This document shows, one piece after another, positions 51,572 to 58,711 of a stretch of 64,000 nucleotides of DNA (position 1 is the first letter of the stretch; each line of letters starts with the position of its first letter). A program made the translations under genes and the position numbers. The notes under the pieces are model-generated. The model searched no databases, was not told where the DNA came from, and worked only from the letters and a program-made list of their open reading frames with translations. The DNA lies in the NCBI RefSeq assembly GCF_020166415.1, contig NZ_JAIQXV010000008.1, positions 62,001-126,000 on the forward strand. The letters run 5' to 3'. This DNA comes from Deinococcus multiflagellatus (GTDB lineage: Bacteria > Deinococcota > Deinococci > Deinococcales > Deinococcaceae).

Positions 51572-52214
51572 AGAATCATTGACAGCACGAATTGGTTCTG
51601 CCACTCAATACAAACAGCTGATGGGCTTGACAGGTGGTCGTACCGATACCCTGAACAGGATGTTGAACTATGGGTTTAGTCCAGAGGAAATGCTTTCACT
51701 GCTGCAGCTCAGGGGGGCTACTCCGGAAAAGGTGGAAATTATTCTGAACGCGTGTGCTCGCAATAAAGTAGACATTTCTGATTTTAGAAATGTCTGGGCA
51801 TTCAATAAGCCCGGACCCAATGAGTTCCCTGACCCAGGAAATTTTCCTTGGCCGCCCAAACAGGGAGCCATAGGGGCAGTTCTTGAAATAGAAATTGCTC
51901 CCAATACAATTATTGACCGCTACGGTGGGGAGCATGGCCGCTTCGTTGGCTATGCAGGTACTGTATCGACAAATGGCGCTCGAAACTTTCAGCCTGCGAC
52001 ATTCAGTCAACGGGCCTTGCCCGGGGCGCCTGACGAAACTCAATACCATGTTTATCAGGTACTCAAACCATTCCCTGTTAAAGCGGGTGAAATTGCTCCG
52101 TGGTTTGGTGAGCCTGGCGGCGGACGTCAAGCACTCTCAACAGGAAAGTCTATCGCTGAGCTTATTGCGGACGGCTACCTTCGAGAAATCACAAAGGAGG
52201 TGGTCAAAAAATGA
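51572..52214 (+). pseudogene. Orphan C-terminal toxin cassette of TNT (NAD+ glycohydrolase) type
   Basis: Open frame from a TTG at 51498 inside the 135-bp element to 52214, with no proper start. It opens TRESLTARIGSATQYKQLM, clearly related to TREALIAQIGSKATYEALM of the full toxin. After a linker comes a TNT domain: FPWPPKQGAIG, IDRYGGEHGRFVGYAGTV, RALPGAPDETQYHVYQVLKPFPVKAGEIAPWFGEPGGGRQ, and IADGYLREI. TNT toxins destroy NAD+. Only the pretoxin-plus-toxin part exists, as in silent cassettes that can recombine onto a full-length toxin gene. Its stop overlaps the start of the next gene (ATGA). Confidence 0.8.
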
Positions 52215-52474
52215 CATACCCGACCTTCGATAGACTCATTGAGTTGGGTTTTGATGGAAGCGGCTACAGATTTAAAGATAACAGTGTTATTGGGGGATAC
52301 ACCTTCATTGTCAGGGTAGGCGAAAAATGGAAAGAGATTCATATTGAGAGAGGGATTGAATTTATAAATAAAGAGTTTTGCCTTAAGGAAGGCGAGCAGT
52401 ATATATCTGATTTATTAAGGAGCAAGAAGGTAACACCTTTTAATGGACCGGAAGAAATGTTTGATTTGGGATAG
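52211..52474 (+). CDS. Candidate immunity protein for the TNT cassette
   Basis: 87 residues, ATGA-coupled to the TNT frame, after AAGGAGGTGG. A small alpha/beta protein (FDRLIELGFDGSGYRFKDNSVIGGYTFIVRVG, WKEIHIERGIEFINKEF). AT-rich. TNT toxins need a partner inhibitor (IFT in Mycobacterium). Similarity to IFT is not evident, so the role is from position. Confidence 0.65.
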   Translation: MTYPTFDRLIELGFDGSGYRFKDNSVIGGYTFIVRVGEKWKEIHIERGIEFINKEFCLKEGEQYISDLLRSKKVTPFNGPEEMFDLG

Positions 52475-52479
52475 ATATC

Positions 52480-52683
52480 GTGCAATCCAAATCTGAACTA
52501 GAAAGACGTCTGAGCGAGCCGCCATACACAAATCTGCCCTCGTGGCAGTGGCAACTGGAACAACTGAACGGCGACTTCTCGCAATACGACCTCCGCATGC
52601 TCCTGAGCCTCAAGAACAACCTGGACAATCTGTTGAACGGCGCGCCGTATCCGCCGCCGGTAAAGGACCTGGATCCTCTTTGA
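52480..52683 (+). CDS. Small protein at the end of the toxin locus
   Basis: 67 residues from a GTG, 5 nt after the immunity candidate. SKSELERRLSEPPYTNLPSWQWQLEQLNGDFSQYDLRMLLSLKNNLDNLLNG is helical and acidic. No family is known. It may be a second immunity or accessory protein; composition returns to high GC in its second half. Confidence 0.5.
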   Translation: MQSKSELERRLSEPPYTNLPSWQWQLEQLNGDFSQYDLRMLLSLKNNLDNLLNGAPYPPPVKDLDPL

Positions 52684-52769
52684 AGTCGGGAAAGGGCGAA
52701 GAGGCGCACCCTGTCCCTAAGCCCCCTGGCGGATGCCGGGCGGCCGGTGCCCAGCCCATGATGGGCGCC

Positions 52770-53795
52770 ATGAGCCCCTTTACCCTGCGCGACCTGCGCA
52801 AGCCCGACGACTTCGCTGGTGTCGCCCGCGTGCTCAGTGCCAGCGATCCGGACTGGCCGGTCACCGCCGAGCTGCTGGCGGTGTGGGACGCCGCGCGCGA
52901 CCCCGAGCTGTACCACACCGTGGTGGTGGCCGAGCAGGACGGGCAACTGGTCGGCCTGGGTCAGGCCGGCCACGACGACTTCGCCTATGAGGACTGGCGC
53001 TACTTCGGGGCGGCGACCGTGCACCCGGATGCCCGGGGCCAGGGCATTGGCCGGGCCCTGTACGACGAACTGATGGCCCGGCTGCGTGCCCGGGGCGCCC
53101 AGGACATCCGCACCATGCTCAGCGACCAGCCGCGCGACGAGGCGGGGCGTGCTTTCCTGACCCGCCGGGGCTTTACCCGCACCTGGGACCGCTATGAGTC
53201 GCGCCTGCACACGGGTGAGCTGGACCTGGGTGTTTTCGACGAGCTGCTGGCGGGTGTGGCGGCCCACGGCATCGAACTGCGCTCGATTGCTGACCTCGCC
53301 GGCGATGAACACCGCGACCGGCGGCTCTATGAACTGGACTGGCGCCTCTTTCAGGACGTGCCAATGGGGCAGGCCCTGACCAAGCGGCCCTTTGAGGCGT
53401 GGCGCAAACAGGAACTGGACGACCCCACCTTCAGCCACGAGCTGTCCTTTGTGGCCCTGCGTCCGGGCCTGGACGATCCCGAAACCGGCCCCTACGTGGG
53501 CTACTCCACCCTGATGAAAGCGCCGGGCGGCTTTTACGTGATCGGCATGACGGGCGTGCGGCGCGAGGACCGGGGCCTGGGCGTGGCCAAGGCGCTGAAA
53601 GTGGCGGCCATGCGCGCCCTGCACGCGGCGGGCGGCGGCGAGATCCGCACCTTCAACGACCCGCCCAACAAGGCCATGCTGGGCATGAACCGCGCGCTGG
53701 GCTTTCGCCCTGGGCCCACCCGCAGCCGTTACGAACTGCACCTGGACCCCGTCACGGGTGAGCGCCGCCCCATCGCCGCCGGGAGCGGGGTATGA
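52770..53795 (+). CDS. Double-GNAT acetyltransferase, paralog 1
   Basis: 341 residues from the third of three close ATGs (52758, 52761, 52770). Two GNAT domains: the first with VHPDARGQGIGRALYDELMARLRARGAQ, the second with MTGVRREDRGLGVAKALKVAAMRAL and the ending MNRALGFRPGPTRSRYEL. Both acetyl-CoA loops are intact (R-G-Q-G-I-G and R-G-L-G-V-A). It is followed by two paralogs with four-base overlaps, a compact operon. Substrate unknown; small-molecule or antibiotic modification is possible. Confidence 0.88.
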   Translation: MSPFTLRDLRKPDDFAGVARVLSASDPDWPVTAELLAVWDAARDPELYHTVVVAEQDGQLVGLGQAGHDDFAYEDWRYFGAATVHPDARGQGIGRALYDELMARLRARGAQDIRTMLSDQPRDEAGRAFLTRRGFTRTWDRYESRLHTGELDLGVFDELLAGVAAHGIELRSIADLAGDEHRDRRLYELDWRLFQDVPMGQALTKRPFEAWRKQELDDPTFSHELSFVALRPGLDDPETGPYVGYSTLMKAPGGFYVIGMTGVRREDRGLGVAKALKVAAMRALHAAGGGEIRTFNDPPNKAMLGMNRALGFRPGPTRSRYELHLDPVTGERRPIAAGSGV

Positions 53796-54778
53796 CCCGC
53801 GCGGCCCTGAACGTCACCATCCGCGAGGCCACGGACCACGACCTGCCCGCTCTGGCCGAGCTGCTCAGTGTGGTTAACCCCCGCCACCCCTGGACCGCTG
53901 AGCGCCTCGCCCATGACCTGCGCACCCTGCGCGCCGATCCCCTGGGCCTGCATGTGGCGCAGTGGGTGGCCCAGGAAGGTGGCGGCGCGCTGCTGGGCGC
54001 CGCTTCGGCGCTGCAGTTTGGCGGCATGTACCACCCGGGGCGCTACCACGCCGAACTGGGCGTGCACCCGGGGGCGCGGGGGCAGGGCATTGGCACCGCA
54101 CTGGCCGAGGTGCTGGGCACCCACCTGCAGGCCCGGGGCGCCCAGGAGGTGCTGGCCGGCAGCTACGAGGACGAGCCGCAGGGCGTGGCCTTCTTGCAGG
54201 CGCGCGGCTTTACCGAGGTCATGCGCTTTTTCGACAACGTGTTGGAGATGGCCGATTTCGACGCCGCCACCTGGGCCCAGGCCGAGGTCCTGCCCCGGGG
54301 GCTGCGCCTGCGGTCCCTGGCCGAGTTGCAGGCCGAGCAGGGCCGGGACGCCGCCCTGCACGCCTATTACGACGGCTGGGTGGCCGCCCGCGAGGACGTG
54401 CCGCGCACCGGAGAAGCCACGCCCGTGCCCTTTGAGCGCTTCTGCCAGCAGCGCCTGGACCGCCCGGAGTTCTTCCCCGAAGGCGTGCTGCTGGCCGTGA
54501 CCGAGGGGGGCGAGGTGGCGGCCCTGTCGGAACTGTACGGCGACGAGCACCACCCGGGCCGCCTGAACACCGGCCTGACCGGCACCCGGCGCGAGTGGCG
54601 GCGGCAGGGGCTGGCCCTGGCGGTCAAGCTGGCCGCGCTGCGGGTCGCCCGCGAACGCGGCGCGCAGGAGGTCTGGACGGGCAACGCCACCACGAACGCG
54701 CCCATGCTGGCCCTGAACGAGCGCCTGGGCTTTCGCCCGCGCGTGGCCTGGATCGAGATGAAATGGGGTGGGGTATGA
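53792..54778 (+). CDS. Double-GNAT acetyltransferase, paralog 2
   Basis: 328 residues. First loop VHPGARGQGIGTALAEVLGTHLQARGAQE, second domain TGTRREWRRQGLALAVKLAALRVARERGAQEVWTGNATTNAPMLALNERLGF. In the second loop the Q/R-x-x-G-x-A pattern is partly changed (RRQGLA). Start overlaps the stop of paralog 1 (ATGA). Confidence 0.88.
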   Translation: MTRAALNVTIREATDHDLPALAELLSVVNPRHPWTAERLAHDLRTLRADPLGLHVAQWVAQEGGGALLGAASALQFGGMYHPGRYHAELGVHPGARGQGIGTALAEVLGTHLQARGAQEVLAGSYEDEPQGVAFLQARGFTEVMRFFDNVLEMADFDAATWAQAEVLPRGLRLRSLAELQAEQGRDAALHAYYDGWVAAREDVPRTGEATPVPFERFCQQRLDRPEFFPEGVLLAVTEGGEVAALSELYGDEHHPGRLNTGLTGTRREWRRQGLALAVKLAALRVARERGAQEVWTGNATTNAPMLALNERLGFRPRVAWIEMKWGGV

Positions 54779-55761
54779 CCGGCCCGCAGGTGCCCGGGGT
54801 GGCCCGGGTTGACGTTGGCCCGGTAGAGGCCCACGAGTGGGACGCGGCGGCCCGCGCCTACACCGCCGCGCTGCCCCACGACCCGGTCAGCGGCGCGGAA
54901 CTGCGCAGGCGCGACGAGGAGCAGCGGGGCTGGGGGTACCACGCGGGCGTGCTGGTGGCCCGGCAGGGTGACGAGGTGCTGGGCACCGCCGCGTACTTTC
55001 AGAACCCGGGCGCGTACCACCCGGGGCGCTTCATCCTGGAACTGGGCGTGGCCCCGGTGTGGCAGGGGCAGGGGGTGGGCCGGGCGCTCTGCGTGGCCCT
55101 GGAGGCGCGGCTCCGTGGGCTCGGCGCCGAATCAGCGCGGCTCCTGGCGCGGGATGAGCACCCGGTGGCCCCGGGGTTCCTGACCCGCCGGGGTTTTGTG
55201 GGCGACAAACGGTACTTCTTCAGCGTGCTGGACGTGGCGACGTTCGACGGGGCCCCGTATGCGGGGCTGGCCGAGCGGCTGGCTGCCCAGGGCGTGCGCC
55301 TGCATTCCCTGACGGCCCTGCGCGCGGCCAACGAGCCGGACCTCGAGGCGCGCCTGCACGCCCTGATGAGCGACGTGCGCCAGGACGTGCCCCGTGCAGA
55401 GCCGGCCACGCCCCTGTCGCTGGCCGTGTTTCAGGAAGCGGTGCTGGGCGACCCCAGCCTGCTGCCGGACGGCTATCTGGTGGCCGAGCACGGCGGCGCC
55501 TTCATTGGGCAGACCACCCTGTTTCGCAGCGAGGCCAGCCCCGACCTGCTGACGGGCCTCACCGGGGTCACGCGGGCGTGGCGCGGCCGTGGGGTGGCGA
55601 CCCTGCTCAAACTGGAGGCCATTCGCGTGGCCCAGGCCCTGGGCGCGCCTCTGATCCGCACCGACAACGCCAGCGACAACGCGCCCATGCTGGCGATCAA
55701 CGACCGCCTGGGCTTTGTGCGCGAAGGCGGCGCGACGACTTCCTACCTGTACCGGTTCTGA
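54775..55761 (+). CDS. Double-GNAT acetyltransferase, paralog 3
   Basis: 328 residues. First loop VAPVWQGQGVGRALCVALEARLRGLGAE, second LTGVTRAWRGRGVATLLKLEAIRVAQALGAPLIRTDNASDNAPMLAINDRLGF. Most like paralog 2 in its second half. Start overlaps the stop of paralog 2. The trio likely arose by tandem duplication. Confidence 0.88.
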   Translation: MTGPQVPGVARVDVGPVEAHEWDAAARAYTAALPHDPVSGAELRRRDEEQRGWGYHAGVLVARQGDEVLGTAAYFQNPGAYHPGRFILELGVAPVWQGQGVGRALCVALEARLRGLGAESARLLARDEHPVAPGFLTRRGFVGDKRYFFSVLDVATFDGAPYAGLAERLAAQGVRLHSLTALRAANEPDLEARLHALMSDVRQDVPRAEPATPLSLAVFQEAVLGDPSLLPDGYLVAEHGGAFIGQTTLFRSEASPDLLTGLTGVTRAWRGRGVATLLKLEAIRVAQALGAPLIRTDNASDNAPMLAINDRLGFVREGGATTSYLYRF

Positions 55762-55763
55762 GG

Positions 55764-55893
55764 GCGGTGACCACATGACCTGAAGGTGAACCCTCCAGGT
55801 CATGTGGGGCGAGCAGCGCGAGTGACCGCGACAAACAGCGGTTGGCGTTGAGGGGGGTCCTTTTCTCCCCTCTACGGAACGGGAGACCGCCGT
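55764..55893. repeat. Double-hairpin repeat, copy 3 (after the GNAT operon)
   Basis: Hairpin 1: 16-bp arms (CCACATGACCTGAAGG / CCTCCAGGTCATGTGG, one mismatch) around TGAAC, 55771-55807. Then GGCGAGCAGCGCGAGTGACC. Hairpin 2: ACAGCGGT ... ACCGCCGT (55835-55893). It also can serve as the operon's terminator. Confidence 0.75.
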
Positions 55894-55982
55894 GAGGGCG
55901 TCGCTGAGGGCAGGGGCGCGAAGGGCTCTCTTTCCGTCTTCATCGCCCCATCCTCCTGTCATCATGGGCCCGCGAGGCGCCG

Positions 55983-56726
55983 ATGACTGGGACCCCCAAC
56001 ATGACCCACCCCCCAGACCAGCCGCCTTCTGGCCTGCTGCTGAGTGTGGACTGGGACGCCTTTTCGGGCACCCGGGAACTGGTGTTCGACGCGCCGATCT
56101 GGGGCACCCGTGACCGCGAGGAGGACCGGTTGGCCGCCTGGACCGCGCGGGCGCAGCGGCGTGGGGGAGAGGGGGACCCCGCCGCCCCCTGGGCCGCCCT
56201 GGATGCCGATTTTCCGCTGTACCCCGGCTGGGCGGCGCTGCGGGCCTACGCGGGGGTGCCCACCTGGCTCACCCTCAGCCACGCGGACGCCTGGGCGTGG
56301 CTGGAGCGGTTTCCCGGCCACGCCGTGCTGAATCTGGATTCGCACCACGACCTCGCCAGCTTTTCCGGCGATCCAGCGCGGGTGCGTCCGGGCAACTGGG
56401 CGGGGCTGGGGCTGCGCTCTGGGCTTATCCGGCAGGTGAACACGCTGTATCCCCACTGGCACGCGGGGCTGCCCGTGGCCGAGGGATTTGATCTGGCCCG
56501 CACCTGGACCGAGGTCTCGCCGCTGCTGCCCGCCGACCTGCATGGCCGCGTCACCCTGACCCGGCAGGCGGCCCCCGGCGCGGGCCTGCCCGACCCAGCG
56601 GAGGTGCGGGCGCTGCTGCTGGTGCAGTCCCCGGCCTGGACCAGCCCGGCCCACGACCCGGCGCTGCGCGAACTGGCCGGGGCGCTGCGGGCCCAGGTGC
56701 TGGTTCCCCCCCTCTGGCGGTCATGA
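55983..56726 (+). CDS. Arginase/deacetylase-fold protein (UPF0489-like)
   Basis: 247 residues. LLLSVDWDAFSGTREL and HAVLNLDSHHDLASF look like the metal-binding strands of ureohydrolase-fold proteins, where D-x-H and H-H-D ligate two metals. WAGLGLRSGLIRQVNTLYP follows. The closest family by eye is UPF0489, whose reaction is unknown. GAGG lies 6 nt before the ATG at 55983; a second ATG at 56001 is possible. Confidence 0.65.
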   Translation: MTGTPNMTHPPDQPPSGLLLSVDWDAFSGTRELVFDAPIWGTRDREEDRLAAWTARAQRRGGEGDPAAPWAALDADFPLYPGWAALRAYAGVPTWLTLSHADAWAWLERFPGHAVLNLDSHHDLASFSGDPARVRPGNWAGLGLRSGLIRQVNTLYPHWHAGLPVAEGFDLARTWTEVSPLLPADLHGRVTLTRQAAPGAGLPDPAEVRALLLVQSPAWTSPAHDPALRELAGALRAQVLVPPLWRS

Positions 56727-56745
56727 CGGCGCTGAGGGCGGGGGG

Positions 56746-56751
56746 TACAAT
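56746..56751 (+). promoter_or_regulatory. -10 element (TACAAT) upstream of the Nudix-like gene
   Basis: TACAAT lies about 60 nt before the GTG, giving a normal leader with an AGGAG ribosome site. Confidence 0.45.
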
Positions 56752-56812
56752 GCCCTGACCCCGCCCACCGTCCCCCCCTTCTGCCGCCCCGGTCCCCAGG
56801 AGCGCCCCCATC

Positions 56813-57325
56813 GTGATAACCCCTTCCCAAGAGCAAACCCTGCCCACCGCCTATCAGGTGGGGGCGTTCGCCCTGATCGTGCACCGGGGCGCCTACCTGA
56901 TCACCAGCCCGCGCGAGCCGCTGCTGCCCGGCGGCAGCCACGACCTGCCCGGCTTCATCCTGAATGCCGCCACGGGCGCCAATCCCGTGGAATTGCAGCT
57001 GCGCCGCACCATCCGCGAGCAGGTGAGCTTGGCGGTGAGTGACCTGAAACTGGTGGGCTCACACGCGGCGCGCGGCATGCACGGCGCGGAAGGCGGCATG
57101 CGCCTGAACCTGATTTTTGGCACCGAATACTGCGCGGGCATTCTGCAGCCCGACCTGAGAACGGTCATGGGCGCCACCTGGGTGCCCAGCGAGGACCTGC
57201 TGCGCCCCGGCGGCGCCCCGGGTTGGCTGCAGGGCGCGGTGCGCGACTTCGAGGCCATTGCGCCCCTCCCGGCCCCCGAGGCCCCGGCCCCCACCCCCAA
57301 ACTGCGCTTCGGCCGCCGCCGGTAA
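56813..57325 (+). CDS. Nudix-fold protein with degenerate Nudix box
   Basis: 170 residues from a GTG after CAGGAGCG. GAFALIVHRGAYLITSPR, LPGGSHDLPGFIL and VELQLRRTIREQVSLAV follow the Nudix order, but the box GX5EX7REUXEEXGU is broken: the RE pair is there (IREQ) while the following Glu pair is lost. It may bind rather than hydrolyse a nucleotide. The C-terminal tail is Pro/Arg-rich. Confidence 0.7.
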   Translation: MITPSQEQTLPTAYQVGAFALIVHRGAYLITSPREPLLPGGSHDLPGFILNAATGANPVELQLRRTIREQVSLAVSDLKLVGSHAARGMHGAEGGMRLNLIFGTEYCAGILQPDLRTVMGATWVPSEDLLRPGGAPGWLQGAVRDFEAIAPLPAPEAPAPTPKLRFGRRR

Positions 57326-57633
57326 GCTCAACGCGGACTGGAGCGGAGGCGCAGCAGACTGGGAGAGCGAGCCGGAACGGAGGCTCTTCTGGGGGTGATG
57401 TGTGTATCCGAGTGCTGTTCCAGGTGGTGTGCGGAGCTAACGGAACGCCGTACCAGCACTGGTGCGGCCCGTTTCAACAGTTGAGTTAGGACGATTTGAT
57501 GGACACGGCGCTTTCCTCTTCCGCCTGTGGGGGTCTCGCAGAGCGGCGCCGCAGAGGAAGGTGAACGGGGCCGTCGTCCTAGACGATATTTTCCTCACGG
57601 CCGCCGCACCGGCTTTAAACACCGTCCGCACCA
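57326..57633. other. Intergenic region, no supported gene
   Basis: About 300 bp. Some strings (CGGAGCGGAGGCGCAGCAGA, CCGTACCAGCACTGGTGCGG hairpin) look like decayed repeat or insertion sequence, but no frame or boundary can be supported. Confidence 0.35.
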
Positions 57634-57662
57634 TTGACAAGGCCGCTTTTGGCCCATATCTG
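57634..57662 (+). promoter_or_regulatory. Promoter for the queuosine-precursor operon
   Basis: TTGACA (57634-57639), 17-bp spacer, TATCTG (57657-57662). The short leader contains GCGGG/CCCGC and GCGAC/GTCGC hairpins and a GGAGG site. No preQ1 riboswitch core is recognised. Confidence 0.65.
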
Positions 57663-57715
57663 CTACCCTGCGGGGTGGCCCGCGACCTGTTTTGTCGCTG
57701 CGGCTGGAGGCACCT

Positions 57716-58273
57716 ATGAACCACTCTCCCGCTCGGGGCCTGCTTGCCCCGCTGCCCCTGCTCTTGATTGCTCTGTACGCGCTGAGCATTCTGCTCGCCA
57801 ACCTCACGCTGAATACCTTCATTCCGCTGCCGGTGTTTGGGCTGCTGAGTGTGGGCACCATTTTCTTCGCCGCCGTGTTCACCCTGCGCGACCGCATTCA
57901 CCGCGCCGGGGGCCTGAACGCGGTGTACATCGCCATTGGGGCAGCTCTGCTGGTCAATACGGTGTTTGCCCTGGTGACGGGCACGGAATGGCGTTTTATC
58001 GGCGCCAGCTTCCTGGCGATTCTGGTGGGCGAACTGGCCGATACCGCCGTCTACCAGCGCTTTATCCGCCGCAGCTGGTGGACCCGGGTGCTGGCCAGTA
58101 ATGCCGTCAGCGTGCCGCTGGACTCCATTCTGTTTACCCTGCTGGCGTTCTGGGGCATCAAAACGAACAACGAGATTCTCCAGATCATCTTCGCCGACAT
58201 CGTGGCCAAGTACCTGATCGCCGCGCTGTTCGCTTTCCGGTTGCGGCACGCGGCCCGCTCTGCCGCCGCATGA
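57716..58273 (+). CDS. VUT family queuosine-precursor transporter
   Basis: 185 residues with about six transmembrane helices (LLLIALYALSILLANLTL, FGLLSVGTIFFAAVFTLRDRIH, ILVGELADTAVYQRF). GTIFFAAVFTLRDRIHRAGG and ASFLAILVGELADTAVY are the YhhQ/VUT signatures. Members import preQ0, preQ1 or queuine. GGAGG lies before the ATG. Coupled by ATGA to the QueF-like gene, which supports a role in salvage of preQ0. Confidence 0.88.
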   Translation: MNHSPARGLLAPLPLLLIALYALSILLANLTLNTFIPLPVFGLLSVGTIFFAAVFTLRDRIHRAGGLNAVYIAIGAALLVNTVFALVTGTEWRFIGASFLAILVGELADTAVYQRFIRRSWWTRVLASNAVSVPLDSILFTLLAFWGIKTNNEILQIIFADIVAKYLIAALFAFRLRHAARSAAA

Positions 58274-58650
58274 GCGAGCCGGCGCCCGCGGCCCGGCTGC
58301 GGGTCATCGCCAACGCCCGTCCGGACCTGAGCACCCTGGTTGAGCATGTGTTGCACCTGCCTCCCCTCTGCCCGGCCACCGGCAACCCCGGCCCCGGCAG
58401 CACCCTGGCCCTGCGCTACGAGGCCGGCCCGGGGCTGCTGGAACTGTTCAGCCTGGACAGTTACGTGGACGCCTTTATCGGGCACCCGGTGGTGCGCGAC
58501 ATGGAATTCTTCGTGCAGACCGTGGCCCAGGACGCCGCCAACGCGCTGGGCCAGCCGGTGACCGCCCACGCCGACGTGACCTTCAAGGGCCTGCGCCAGG
58601 GCCAGCGGGTCACCGTGACTGCCACGCCGCAGGGGGAAGCCAGCCGCTGA
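58270..58650 (+). CDS. QueF-like 7-cyano-7-deazaguanine reductase
   Basis: 126 residues, a single T-fold domain. Nucleophile Cys in LPPLCPATGNPGPGS, LELFSLDSYVDAFI (the ELxSLKxY-type substrate motif, with Asp for Lys) and VRDMEFFVQTVAQDAANALG. QueF reduces preQ0 to preQ1 with NADPH through a thioimide on this Cys; QueF-L relatives use other nitrogen donors. Both partners in the operon fit queuosine salvage. The exact reaction is uncertain because the motif set is not identical to classic QueF. Confidence 0.82.
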   Translation: MSEPAPAARLRVIANARPDLSTLVEHVLHLPPLCPATGNPGPGSTLALRYEAGPGLLELFSLDSYVDAFIGHPVVRDMEFFVQTVAQDAANALGQPVTAHADVTFKGLRQGQRVTVTATPQGEASR

Positions 58651-58711
58651 AGCCCGGCCCCTGTGGCCTGTCGCGCGCCGGACGCCTTGCAGAGGGTGTC
58701 CGGCGCTTGGT

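Noticed and set aside
47962..52683. A complete extracellular contractile injection system
   Set aside because: No sheath, tube, baseplate or AAA+ genes in the window; only possible cargo is present.
55771..55807. MerR-type operator (long dyad near 55.8 kb)
   Set aside because: No MerR gene or -35/-10 pair frames it, and it matches hairpin 1 of the repeat family.
57326..57633. Transposase remnant
   Set aside because: Some peptide fragments look suggestive in reverse, but no domain, ends or frame can be supported.
57663..57715. preQ1 riboswitch before the VUT gene
   Set aside because: The leader is only about 50 nt and lacks the preQ1-I C-rich loop and A-rich tail. Two small hairpins are present but do not form a recognised aptamer.
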